Assembly: GCF_030317205.1 (NCBI RefSeq)
Contig: NZ_JASZYB010000003.1
Span: 744,001-808,000 of the forward strand
DNA length: 64,000 nt
Source: Variovorax sp. J2L1-78
GTDB lineage: Bacteria; Pseudomonadota; Gammaproteobacteria; Burkholderiales; Burkholderiaceae_C
Direction: 5' to 3'
Positions 45,130 to 53,492 of the stretch are shown here, piece after piece; the stretch's first letter is position 1, and each line of letters begins with the position of its first letter. A program made the translations under genes and the position numbers. The notes below the pieces were generated by a model. The model was given only the letters and a program-made list of their open reading frames with translations, was not told where the DNA came from and did not search any database.

Positions 45130-46059
45130 ATGAGAGCCTGCGTCGACATCGGCGGCACCAAGGTCGCGGTCAGCCTGGCGCTGCCGGGCAACGACACGCT
45201 GCTGGCGCGCCAGTCCGAGCCCACCGCCAAGACCGGCCACAACGACGCGGTCGCGCAGCAAGTGCTGCGGCTGATCGATGCCGCCTGTGTCGCCATCGGC
45301 GTGTCATCGTCGGCGATCGAATCGGTCGGCGTCTCGTCGGCCGGTCCGTTCGTGCTCAACAACGGCTGCATCGAACTGGCCACGCCCAACATCTGCGGCG
45401 GCCTGGCCGGCCCGGCGCGCGGCCTGCCGAACGACTGGATGACGGCCCCGATCGAGGCCCCGCTGCGCGAGCGCTTTGCCCGCGTGCGGGTCGAGAACGA
45501 TGCGGTGGCCGCGCTCGAGGCCGAGCGCCGCTGGGGTGCGCTACAGGGCCTGGACCACTGCGCCTACGTCACCTGGAGCACCGGCGTGGGCGTCGGCCTG
45601 TGCGTCGACGGGCGTCCCTTGCGCGGCAAGAACGGCAACGCGGGCCATGCCGGCCACACCTTCGTGTCGGACGACGACAACCGCGACGCGCTGTGCGGCT
45701 GCGGCAACGTGGGCGATGTGGAAGGACTCATCGCCGGCAACGCGATCGCGCGGCGCTTCGGCCAGCCGGCCGAGGGCCTGTTCAAGGCGGCGGTCGCGGG
45801 CGAGCCCGAGGCCGTGCGCACCACCGACGCGCTGTGCCGCGTCATGGGCCGCACGCTCTACAACCTGGTCGCCACGCTCGACCTGCAGGCCATCAGCCTG
45901 GGCGGCAGCGTGTTCTGGCACAACCGCGACTTCCTGCTGCCGCGGCTGCAGGCGCACATCGACGGCCACCTGGCACCGCTGACCCGCGGTGTGCGGTTGC
46001 ACGCGGCGGGCCTGGGCGACAAGGTCGGCGACTACGCCGCGTTGGCTTTGGTGGATTGA
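45130..46059 (+). CDS. ROK-family sugar kinase
   Basis: A 309-residue ROK kinase. It has the ATP motif CVDIGGTKVAVSL, the catalytic region RVENDAVAAL, a STGVGVGLCV loop and the metal motif HAGHTF...CGCGNVGD. The third metal Cys of the usual CxCGxxGC is replaced by Asp. Substrates in this family include glucose, N-acetylglucosamine, N-acetylmannosamine and fructose; the sequence does not choose among them. It is 22 bp after the DUF2905 gene and probably co-transcribed with it. Weak AGAGAG Shine-Dalgarno. Confidence 0.85.
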   Translation: MRACVDIGGTKVAVSLALPGNDTLLARQSEPTAKTGHNDAVAQQVLRLIDAACVAIGVSSSAIESVGVSSAGPFVLNNGCIELATPNICGGLAGPARGLPNDWMTAPIEAPLRERFARVRVENDAVAALEAERRWGALQGLDHCAYVTWSTGVGVGLCVDGRPLRGKNGNAGHAGHTFVSDDDNRDALCGCGNVGDVEGLIAGNAIARRFGQPAEGLFKAAVAGEPEAVRTTDALCRVMGRTLYNLVATLDLQAISLGGSVFWHNRDFLLPRLQAHIDGHLAPLTRGVRLHAAGLGDKVGDYAALALVD

Positions 46060-46063
46060 GACC

Positions 46064-46822
46064 TTAAAGGAACATCCCACCCGAAGCCTCGATGCGCTGG
46101 CCGGTGATCCAGCGGTTGCCCGGCTGCAGCAGCATCGAGAGCGCGCCCCCGATGTCGTCGGGCAGGCCGACGCGGCCGAGCGCGGTCTGGGAGGCGATCA
46201 TGGCGTTCAACTGCGCGTTGTCGCGCACCGCCCCACCGCCGAAGTCGGTCTCGATGGCGCCGGGCGCCAGCACGTTCACCGAGATGCCCCGCGGGCCCAA
46301 CTCCTTCGCCAGGTAGCGCGTCAGCACCTCGATGCCGCCCTTCATCGATGCGTAGGCGGCGTAGCCGGGAAGGCTGAAACGCGCCAATCCGCTCGACACG
46401 TTGACGATGCGTCCGCCGTCGGCGATCAGGGGCAGCAGCGCTTGCGTGAGGAAGAAGGGTCCCTTCAGGTGAACGTCGACGAGGGCGTCGAAATCCCCTT
46501 CGGTGGTCTCCGCAAAGCTGGCATGAACGCCCATCCCTGCGTTGTTCACCAGATGGTCGAAGGTCTCTCGCTGCCACACGCGACCGAGCGCGGCCTTCAC
46601 GTCGGCGGCAAAGGCCGCGAAGCTGCTGCTCTTGGACACGTCCAGCGGCAGGGCCACCGCACGGCGCCCGAGCGCTTCGATCTCGCGGACCAGCGCCTGG
46701 GCTTCGTCGGCGCCGCTGCGGTAGGTCAGGATCAGGTCGGAGCCCTGGCGGGCGAGGTGCTGCGCGGTGTTCTTGCCGAGGCCGCGGCTGGCACCGGTGA
46801 TGAGGGCGATGGGGGCTTTCAT
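46064..46822 (-). CDS. Short-chain dehydrogenase/reductase
   Basis: A 252-residue classical SDR: nucleotide motif TGASRGLGKNTA, NNAG motif VNNAGMGV, catalytic Ser in VNVSSGLA and YASMK as Tyr/Lys. It is divergent from a LysR-type regulator with 111 bp between the starts, the common layout of a regulator controlling a reductase. Substrate unknown. Its 3' end lies 4 bp from the ROK kinase stop (convergent). Confidence 0.88.
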   Translation of the reverse strand: MKAPIALITGASRGLGKNTAQHLARQGSDLILTYRSGADEAQALVREIEALGRRAVALPLDVSKSSSFAAFAADVKAALGRVWQRETFDHLVNNAGMGVHASFAETTEGDFDALVDVHLKGPFFLTQALLPLIADGGRIVNVSSGLARFSLPGYAAYASMKGGIEVLTRYLAKELGPRGISVNVLAPGAIETDFGGGAVRDNAQLNAMIASQTALGRVGLPDDIGGALSMLLQPGNRWITGQRIEASGGMFL

Positions 46823-46907
46823 GGGTGTCCTTCCAAAGGGTGATTGCGATGGAATGGACTTTAAATAAAGACAATGAGGCGATAAATAGGCGATATCAAG
46901 TCAAACT

Positions 46908-46924
46908 GTTCAAATTTAGAGAAC
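46908..46924. promoter_or_regulatory. Candidate LysR box between SDR and LysR genes
   Basis: GTTC-N9-GAAC is a 17-bp inverted repeat containing a T-N11-A core (46910-46922 region), located 10 bp before the LysR start. A second element, two AGGCGATA copies 11 bp apart (46877-46884 and 46888-46895), lies between it and the SDR. Both fit LysR-type binding in a divergent promoter. Confidence 0.5.
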
Positions 46925-46933
46925 AATAGCTGC

Positions 46934-47887
46934 ATGGCTTTCGAACTTGATGCGTTGCGCACCTTCGTCACCGTTGCCGAGTTGGCGAGCTTTACCCGCG
47001 CCGCCGAGCAACTCGGCCGGCCGAAGGCAAGGGTGTCGACCACCGTCCAGCAACTGGAAAGCGAGCTGGGTACACGCCTGTTGCACCGGACCACCCGCAC
47101 GGTGCGCCTCACGCCCGATGGCGAGCAGTTGCGCGAACGGGCCTTGCTGCTGCTGGCCGATGCGGACGAACTGCAGTCCTTGTTCCATCAGGCACCCAGC
47201 ACCTTGCGTGGGCGTCTGCGGGTCGACATGCCGATCGCCCTGGCCCGTGAGGTAGTGATCCCACGCTTGCCGGAGTTCCTCGCGGCCCATCCGCAACTCG
47301 ACCTCGAGCTGAGTACCACCGACCGCCGCGTCGACCTGGTCCACGAAGGCTTCGATTGCGTGCTGCGGGTCGGCACGCTGCAGGACTCCGGGCTGGTGGC
47401 GCGGCGACTGGGCGAGCAGTGGCAGACCAACGTCGCCAGCCCTGCCTACATTGCCGTGCACGGCACGCCCCATACGCTGGCCGACCTCGCATCGCACCGC
47501 CTGGTGCGCTACGCCCCTGCGCTGGGCGGTGGACCGGCGCTGTGGGAATACACGACGGCGCAAGGACTGAGCACCCTGCCGATGGCCAGCGTCGTCACCG
47601 TGACCGGCACCGATGCGTACCGGGATGCTTGCCTGGCCGGCCTGGGCATCATCCAGGCGCCCGCCTACTGGCTGCGTCCGCTGATCGCCGAGGGCGCGCT
47701 GGTGGAATTGATGCCGGCCTTCTGCGCGCCGCCGATGCCGGTGTCGCTGGTCTACCCGCACCGCCGCCACGTCTCCAAGCGCGTGCAGGCTTTCATGGAC
47801 TGGATGGACGCGGTGCTTCGGCCCTACCTGCAAGCGCCTTTGCCGGACAACGAGTTGCTCAGTCGCGCACGTTCGGCATCTGCCTGA
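46934..47887 (+). CDS. LysR-type transcriptional regulator
   Basis: A 317-residue LTTR: N-terminal winged helix-turn-helix (FTRAAEQLGRPKARVSTTVQQLE) and a substrate-binding domain of two alpha/beta halves. It is of the type that regulates short-chain reductase and oxidative-stress genes. It probably controls the divergent SDR and itself. Its 3' end overlaps the convergent otsA stop region by 29 bp. Confidence 0.9.
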   Translation: MAFELDALRTFVTVAELASFTRAAEQLGRPKARVSTTVQQLESELGTRLLHRTTRTVRLTPDGEQLRERALLLLADADELQSLFHQAPSTLRGRLRVDMPIALAREVVIPRLPEFLAAHPQLDLELSTTDRRVDLVHEGFDCVLRVGTLQDSGLVARRLGEQWQTNVASPAYIAVHGTPHTLADLASHRLVRYAPALGGGPALWEYTTAQGLSTLPMASVVTVTGTDAYRDACLAGLGIIQAPAYWLRPLIAEGALVELMPAFCAPPMPVSLVYPHRRHVSKRVQAFMDWMDAVLRPYLQAPLPDNELLSRARSASA

Positions 47888-49247
47888 GCGCGTCCAGGAA
47901 GGTGTTGCGCCACCAGTGCACATCGTGGTCGCGGATGCGCTGCAGCAGTTTCTGGTGCCGCGCGCGCCGTTCGTCGAGCGGCATCTGCAGCGCCTGCTGG
48001 ACCGTCTCGGCCGTGCCGTGCACGTCGTAGGGGTTGACCAGCAAGGCTTCCTTCATCTGCTCGGCCGCGCCGGCGAAGCGCGACAGCACCAGCACGCCGG
48101 GGTCGGCCGGGTCCTGGGCCGCGACATACTCCTTCGCCACCAGGTTCATGCCGTCGCGCAGCGGCGTCACCAACCCGACGGCGGCCGCGCGGCACAGGCC
48201 CGGCACGCGCTTGCGGGCCACCATGCGGTGGATGTAGCGCACCGGCATCCAGTCGAGCTCACCGTAGTCACCGTTGATCGCACCGCACAGCGATTCCAGT
48301 TCTCGCCGGATGTCGCCATAGGCGTCGACGCTCTCGCGCGTGGGCGAGGCGATCTGGATCAGCGTCGCGCTGCGCCGGTTCTCCGGGTAGTTCGCCAGCA
48401 GCTCGCGGAAGGCGCGCACGCGGTGCGGAATCCCCTTGGAGTAGTCGAGCCGGTCGATGCCCAGCAGCAGACGACGCTGCGAATACTCGCGCTTCATCGT
48501 CTCGTACATGTCCTTGGCTTCCTTGGCATGCGTGAGCGCCAGGAACTGGTCCACGTCGATGCCGATGGGGAAGGCACTGCAGCGCACCGTCTGGCCATAG
48601 GCGCGGTACATGTCGTCGCCCAGCGCCTGGCCATGCGCCTCGTTGATCACATAGCGCTCGAAGTGCTGCACGTCCTGGTTGGCCTGGAAGCCGATCAGGT
48701 CGTAGGCGAAGAGCGAGCGCGCCAGCCATTCGTGTTGCGGGATCGCCGCCATGATGATCTGCGGCGGCAGCGGGATGTGCAGGAAGAAGCCGATGCGCTG
48801 GCGGCAGCCCATGGCGCGCAGCTCGGCGGCCAGCGGGATCAGGTGGTAGTCGTGCACCCAGATGATGTCGTCTTCCTGCAGCAGCGGCATCAGCTTGCGC
48901 GCGAACAGCTGGTTCACGCGCCGGTAGCCGCCGATGAAGCCGGCATCGAAATTGGCCAGGTCGAGGCGGTTGTGGAACACCGGCCACAGCACGTCGTTGC
49001 TGTAGCCCGCGTAGTAGCTGTCGTGGTCTTCGCGGCAGAGGTCGATGGTGGCCAGCGTGACCTTGCCGGCCTGCTGCTTGTGCATCTCGCCTTCGCCGGT
49101 CGGGCCGTCCTCGACGATGGTGCCGCTCCAGCCGAACCAGAGGCCGCCGCTCTGCTGCAGCGATTCGCCCAGCGCCACGGCCAGGCCACCGGCGGCGGGC
49201 TTGCGCGGATCGGCCACGCGGTTGGAGACGACGACGAGGCGGCTCAT
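47859..49247 (-). CDS. otsA: Trehalose-6-phosphate synthase
   Basis: A 462-residue GT20 enzyme that joins UDP-glucose to glucose-6-phosphate. Donor and acceptor motifs are visible: SGTIVEDGP, YYAGYSNDVLWPVFHNR, WVHDYHLIPLAAELR and GIDRLDYSKGIPHR. The ATG at 49247 overlaps the otsB stop by 4 bp, so both are co-expressed. The protein makes a compatible solute used in osmotic and desiccation tolerance. Its 3' end overlaps the convergent LysR gene by 29 bp. Confidence 0.95.
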   Translation of the reverse strand: MSRLVVVSNRVADPRKPAAGGLAVALGESLQQSGGLWFGWSGTIVEDGPTGEGEMHKQQAGKVTLATIDLCREDHDSYYAGYSNDVLWPVFHNRLDLANFDAGFIGGYRRVNQLFARKLMPLLQEDDIIWVHDYHLIPLAAELRAMGCRQRIGFFLHIPLPPQIIMAAIPQHEWLARSLFAYDLIGFQANQDVQHFERYVINEAHGQALGDDMYRAYGQTVRCSAFPIGIDVDQFLALTHAKEAKDMYETMKREYSQRRLLLGIDRLDYSKGIPHRVRAFRELLANYPENRRSATLIQIASPTRESVDAYGDIRRELESLCGAINGDYGELDWMPVRYIHRMVARKRVPGLCRAAAVGLVTPLRDGMNLVAKEYVAAQDPADPGVLVLSRFAGAAEQMKEALLVNPYDVHGTAETVQQALQMPLDERRARHQKLLQRIRDHDVHWWRNTFLDALRQMPNVRD

Positions 49248-49999
49248 GCCTGGGCCTCCGGACTCGGACCATTCGCCAGCAGGTCGCGCGCCTCCAGCAG
49301 CCATTCGTAGACGGCGAGCGTCGAGTCGAGCCGGTGCAGCGCCTGCGTCGGCCCGGAGCCGACCTTGATCGCGATGCCGCCGCGCGGCTGGACGACCGCG
49401 AAGCCGGTCTCGTCGGTCGTGTCGTCGCCGGCGAACACCGGCACGCGGCCGGCGAAGGGCATCTCGCGCATGAACGCGTCGATCGCGACGCCCTTGTTCA
49501 CGCCCGCGGGCTTCACTTCGAAGACGAACTTGCCGTGCAGCAGCTCGAGCTGCGGCTGCCCGTCGAGCAGCCGGACCAGCGCGTCGCGGCAGACATCGAC
49601 GAGGTCGGGCGCCATGCGGTAGTGCAGCGCGATGGCCGAGTGCTTGCGCTCGACCAGCAGGCCCTGGTGCGCGCCTGCGAGGTCGTTGCAGGCGTCGAGC
49701 ACGAAGGCGAGGTCGGGCGGGCGCTGCTCCTGCATGTGGCCGTCGGCAGCGCGGCGCTGCACGCCGTGTTCGCCGGCCGAGGGCAGGCGCAAGGGCGCGA
49801 GGAAGCGGTCGAGCACGTCGATCTGGCGACCCGAGACCACGGCGAGCGCGCCGCCCAGCAAGCCGTGCAGATCGGTGAGCAGGGCCACGAGGGCCGGTGG
49901 CACCTCGATGGCTTCAGGGGTCTCGGCCAGGGCGACCAGCGTGCCATCGAAGTCTAGGAAGAGGGCGGCGTCGGGGGTGAGGCGGGGAGGCTTCTGCAT
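49244..49999 (-). CDS. otsB: Trehalose-6-phosphate phosphatase
   Basis: A 251-residue HAD-superfamily phosphatase that makes trehalose from the otsA product. It has motif I DFDGTLVALAE, motif II VVSGRQ, the cap segment ERKHSAIALHYR and motif IV FAGDDTTDETGF. The ATG at 49999 is preferred over a non-ATG start 15 codons upstream. It is the first gene of the otsB-otsA pair. Confidence 0.92.
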   Translation of the reverse strand: MQKPPRLTPDAALFLDFDGTLVALAETPEAIEVPPALVALLTDLHGLLGGALAVVSGRQIDVLDRFLAPLRLPSAGEHGVQRRAADGHMQEQRPPDLAFVLDACNDLAGAHQGLLVERKHSAIALHYRMAPDLVDVCRDALVRLLDGQPQLELLHGKFVFEVKPAGVNKGVAIDAFMREMPFAGRVPVFAGDDTTDETGFAVVQPRGGIAIKVGSGPTQALHRLDSTLAVYEWLLEARDLLANGPSPEAQA

Positions 50000-50072
50000 C
50001 GCAACAGACCTTAACAGCCGGGCTTGCCGTGCCGCGTCGGCCAACGCCGCGAGTGCCTGGGGGCCGTATGGC

Positions 50073-51332
50073 TCAGCCCGCCTCGCCCAGCAGTGCCGCT
50101 ACGGCCTCGGTGCGCGCGCGGCTCACGGCCTCGCCGATCTTGGGTCCGGTGGCGCCGCGCAGCGCCGCCGCTTCGGCGATGGGCCGGGTCGGCACGGCCA
50201 GCGCGGCATCGAGCACGCGCTGCAGGCGTTCGCGCTGCGGATACGACCGGTCCTCGAAGCCGAGCCGGCCGCGGGCGTCGCATTCGCAGGCCAGCAGCAC
50301 CTGGGCGAAGCGCTGCGGCTTCCGCAGGGCGTCGCAACGCTCCAGCAGGCGCATCAGCGCGGCGGCGCCCAGGCCCGCGCTGCGGTGGATGTTGCCGTGC
50401 TCGCGCGCCACCACCTCGGCCAGTTCGCGCAGTTCGACCGGGATGCGCCAGCGTTCGCACACGGCCTGCAGCAGCTTCGCACTGCGCTGCTCGTGGCCGA
50501 TGTGGCGCGGCAGTTCGTCGGCACGGGTCGTGCCCTTGCCCAGGTCGTGCGCCAGGCAGGCGAAGCGCACCGGCAGCGGCGCCTCCAGGCGCGCCGCCAT
50601 GTCGAGCACCATCATCAGGTGAACGCCGGTGTCGACCTCGGGGTGGTGTGCTTCGGGCTGGGGCACGCCCCAGAGGCGGTCGACCTCGGGCAGCAGGACC
50701 TTGAGTGCGCCGCAGTCGCGCAGCACCTCGACCATGCGCGACGGGCGTGCCTCCATGAGGCCGCGCGCCAGCTCCTGCCAGACGCGCTCGGGCACCAGCG
50801 CGTCGACCTCGCCGTCGGCCACCATCTCGCGCATGAGCGCCTGCGTCTCGGGCGCGATCGAGAAGTCGGCGAAGCGCGCGGCGAAGCGCGCGACCCGCAG
50901 GATGCGCACCGGGTCTTCGCGAAAAGCGTCGGTGACATGGCGCAGCACCTTCTGCCGCAGGTCGCGTTGCCCGTGGTACGGGTCGACCAGCGCCGATGCG
51001 TCGATCGGCACATCGTCCGCGCGCTCGGCGGGCAGGGCGATGGCGTTGATCGTCAGGTCGCGGCGGGCCAGGTCCTGCTCGAGCGTGACGTCGGGCGCGG
51101 CGTGCACGACGAAGCCGCGGTAGCCCGGGGCGCTCTTGCGCTCGGTGCGGGCCAAGGCGTATTCCTCGCGCGTCTGCGGGTGCAGGAAGACAGGGAAATC
51201 GCGGCCCACGGGCAGGTAGCCGCTCGCCTCCATCTGGGCCGGCGTCGCGCCGACGACGACCCAGTCGCGGTCGCTGCCCGGCCGCCCGAGCAGGGCATCG
51301 CGGATCGCACCGCCGACCAGAAATGTGTTCAT
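50073..51332 (-). CDS. cca: Multifunctional CCA tRNA nucleotidyltransferase
   Basis: A 419-residue class-II CCA-adding enzyme. The nucleotidyltransferase head has FLVGGAIRDALLG and the DxD in GSDRDWVVVG. The RRDLTINAIA motif and a C-terminal HD domain (CLAHDLGKGTTRADELPRHIGHE, about residues 250-290) indicate the multifunctional form with added phosphohydrolase activity. The ATG at 51332 matches the family N-terminus. The gene is followed on the minus strand by otsB. Confidence 0.93.
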   Translation of the reverse strand: MNTFLVGGAIRDALLGRPGSDRDWVVVGATPAQMEASGYLPVGRDFPVFLHPQTREEYALARTERKSAPGYRGFVVHAAPDVTLEQDLARRDLTINAIALPAERADDVPIDASALVDPYHGQRDLRQKVLRHVTDAFREDPVRILRVARFAARFADFSIAPETQALMREMVADGEVDALVPERVWQELARGLMEARPSRMVEVLRDCGALKVLLPEVDRLWGVPQPEAHHPEVDTGVHLMMVLDMAARLEAPLPVRFACLAHDLGKGTTRADELPRHIGHEQRSAKLLQAVCERWRIPVELRELAEVVAREHGNIHRSAGLGAAALMRLLERCDALRKPQRFAQVLLACECDARGRLGFEDRSYPQRERLQRVLDAALAVPTRPIAEAAALRGATGPKIGEAVSRARTEAVAALLGEAG

Positions 51333-51452
51333 GGGGTCGAGTGTAGGGATAGCCCGGGGACTGAAAAAGCACGATCGTTCGATAAACTTCAGGGTGTGCG
51401 CATCCGCATTTGCAGCCGCACGCAATTCAACTTTTTTGGGGACATGGACAAC

Positions 51453-52175
51453 ATGAAGAAGTCGATCTATTTGCTGGCCGCCTTGGCGGCGCTGGGCTGC
51501 GCAAGCGCATCCGCGCAGCAGGCGGGTTCTTGGCAGCTCGGTGGGGGATGGCTTCACTTCGCTCCGCAAGACTCCAGCGAACCTCTGAGCTTCACTTCTC
51601 CGGTGCGCCGGACAGTGCCAGGCTCCGGCGCTGGCGTCGGCAATGCCGACACGCTGGGGCTGAATGCCACGTACTTCGTCGATGGTCACTGGGCCACCCA
51701 ACTGGAACTCGGCATCCCGCCCAAGTTCAAGCTGGATGGCGAGGGCTCGCTGGGCCGGTTGGGCGAGATCGGCACGGCGCGCCAGTGGAGTCCGACCTTG
51801 CTCGCCAAGTACTACTTCAACGACAGCAACGCGACCTGGCGTCCTTATGCGGGCATCGGCGGGACCTACGTGTTCTACCGCAGCGTCGAACTGTCGCAGA
51901 GCCTGCAGGGAGCACTCGCCAGCCAGATCGGCGCACCGGCCGCGTTGACCCGTACGACCGCCGACCTCAAGAGTTCCTTCGCACCGGTGTTCAATCTCGG
52001 GATGGCCTACAAGCTCGACAAGAACTGGGGCCTGGCCTTCTCGGTGTCGTACATCCCGCTGAAGACCAAGGCGACGCTGACCACGTCGGTGGCCGGGCGC
52101 AATGTGGCGACCAGCGAGACACGCCTGAAGCTCAACCCGATCGTTTCCTACGTGGGTCTGACCTACACCTTCTGA
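51453..52175 (+). CDS. ompW: OmpW-family outer-membrane protein
   Basis: A 240-residue eight-strand outer-membrane beta-barrel with a Sec signal peptide (YLLAALAALGCASASAQ). The barrel starts GSWQLGGGWLHFAP and ends with the typical terminal aromatic strand YVGLTYTF. OmpW-type proteins take up or export small hydrophobic molecules. The ATG at 51453 is preferred because GGGGA lies ~10 bases upstream; an ATG three codons earlier (51444) is too close to any Shine-Dalgarno. It converges on a GST gene 4 bp away. Confidence 0.88.
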   Translation: MKKSIYLLAALAALGCASASAQQAGSWQLGGGWLHFAPQDSSEPLSFTSPVRRTVPGSGAGVGNADTLGLNATYFVDGHWATQLELGIPPKFKLDGEGSLGRLGEIGTARQWSPTLLAKYYFNDSNATWRPYAGIGGTYVFYRSVELSQSLQGALASQIGAPAALTRTTADLKSSFAPVFNLGMAYKLDKNWGLAFSVSYIPLKTKATLTTSVAGRNVATSETRLKLNPIVSYVGLTYTF

Positions 52176-52179
52176 CGGT

Positions 52180-52869
52180 TCAGGGCGCGAGCCGATAGGG
52201 CTCGTCCTCGACGACGAAAGCGTGCTCGACGCGCGCTGCATCGGTCCAGGCCTTCACGGCCGGCACCGCATGCACGCGCTCGACATAGGCAGCGATGGTC
52301 GGCGGCACTGGCAGCGCATAGGTCTTCAGGCGCGAGCACACGGGTGCGAAGTACGCATCGGCGATGCTGAAGTCTCCGAACAGCATCGGGCCGCCGTGCT
52401 GCGCCAGCAGGCCGTCCCACAACGCGACCAGCCGCGCCAGATCGGCGCGCACGTCGCTGCGGTCGCGCATCAGCAATCGGCCCTGGGGTGCGAGGTCGGC
52501 TTCGATGTTCATGCCACAGTGGTTGCGGATCGCGCGGAAGCCGGCGTGCATCTCGGCGCAGGCACTGCGCGCCTGGGCGCGCCGGGCCTTGTCGGTGGGC
52601 CACAGCGCCTTCCCGGGGAAGGACTCCGCCAGGTATTCGGCGATGGCCAGTGTGTCGGATACGACGATGTCGCCATCGACCAGGAACGGCACCGTGCCCG
52701 CGGGGTTGATCGGCCGCACGGTCTTCTTGAACGCGGAGTCGGGGCTGGAAAAGTCGGTGCCGAAACGCACCATGACTTCCTCGAACGGAATGCCGGCCTG
52801 CGTCATGAGCACCCACGGGCGCATAGACCAGGACGAGTAGTTCTTGTTGCCGATGTAGAGCTTGAGCAT
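52180..52869 (-). CDS. Glutathione S-transferase family protein
   Basis: A 229-residue two-domain GST: N-terminal thioredoxin-like domain (LKLYIGNKNYSSWSMRPW; cis-Pro in NPAGTVPFLVDG; SDTLAIAEYL glutathione site) and an all-helical C-terminal domain. Ser residues in the active-site loop (NYSSWS) suggest a Ser-type rather than Tyr-type enzyme. The substrate is not predictable. Confidence 0.85.
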   Translation of the reverse strand: MLKLYIGNKNYSSWSMRPWVLMTQAGIPFEEVMVRFGTDFSSPDSAFKKTVRPINPAGTVPFLVDGDIVVSDTLAIAEYLAESFPGKALWPTDKARRAQARSACAEMHAGFRAIRNHCGMNIEADLAPQGRLLMRDRSDVRADLARLVALWDGLLAQHGGPMLFGDFSIADAYFAPVCSRLKTYALPVPPTIAAYVERVHAVPAVKAWTDAARVEHAFVVEDEPYRLAP

Positions 52870-52949
52870 GGCGGTTCCCCGATCAAAACGCCGATGCTAG
52901 CGGCGATCGGGCTGGCCATTGATGCCGAAGCGTGCCCGATTTGATGCGC

Positions 52950-53492
52950 TCAGCGCGGCGGCGCCCGGTCGTCGGCGGCGTTCTCGGGCGGCGCCTGCCG
53001 CGGGCCGACGACGCGTTCGAGCAGCGCCACCGCGCGTGGCACCAGCATCAGCACGGCCAGCGCCAGCAGCGTGCTGAGGATGGCCGTCGTTTCCCGGCCG
53101 AGCCCGCAGGCCATGCCGATGGCGGCGGTCATCCACAGGCCCGCAGCGGTGGTCAGGCCCTGCACCTGCTGCTCATCGCGGCCATGCTTGAGGATGGTGC
53201 CTGCGCAAAGGAAGCCGACGCCCGCCACCAGCCCCTGGATCACGCGGCTCATGTCGGCCGGCACGATGCCGGTCTGCTGCGGGATCAGCACGAACAGCGC
53301 CGAGCCTACTGCCACCAGCATGTGGGTGCGCACGCCGGCCGCCTTGCCCTGCTGCTCGCGCTCGAAGCCGAGCGCAAATCCGAGCACGCTCGCGAACGTG
53401 AGTCGAATCACGATGCGGGTGAACTGGGCGACATCGCCGGCGTCCGAGAATTCGGCCGCGACGGTGTCGAGCACCTCGTCCACCCAGGCCAT
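52950..53492 (-). CDS. MgtC/SapB-family membrane protein
   Basis: A 180-residue inner-membrane protein with several hydrophobic segments. The family signature GFEREQQGKAAGVRTHMLVAVGSAL (RExxxKxAGxRTH) is clear, followed by QGLVAGVGFLCAGTILK. MgtC proteins affect Mg limitation and F-type ATPase activity; the role in this organism is unknown. Its start overlaps the lytic transglycosylase stop by one base (TGATG), implying coupling. Confidence 0.85.
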   Translation of the reverse strand: MAWVDEVLDTVAAEFSDAGDVAQFTRIVIRLTFASVLGFALGFEREQQGKAAGVRTHMLVAVGSALFVLIPQQTGIVPADMSRVIQGLVAGVGFLCAGTILKHGRDEQQVQGLTTAAGLWMTAAIGMACGLGRETTAILSTLLALAVLMLVPRAVALLERVVGPRQAPPENAADDRAPPR

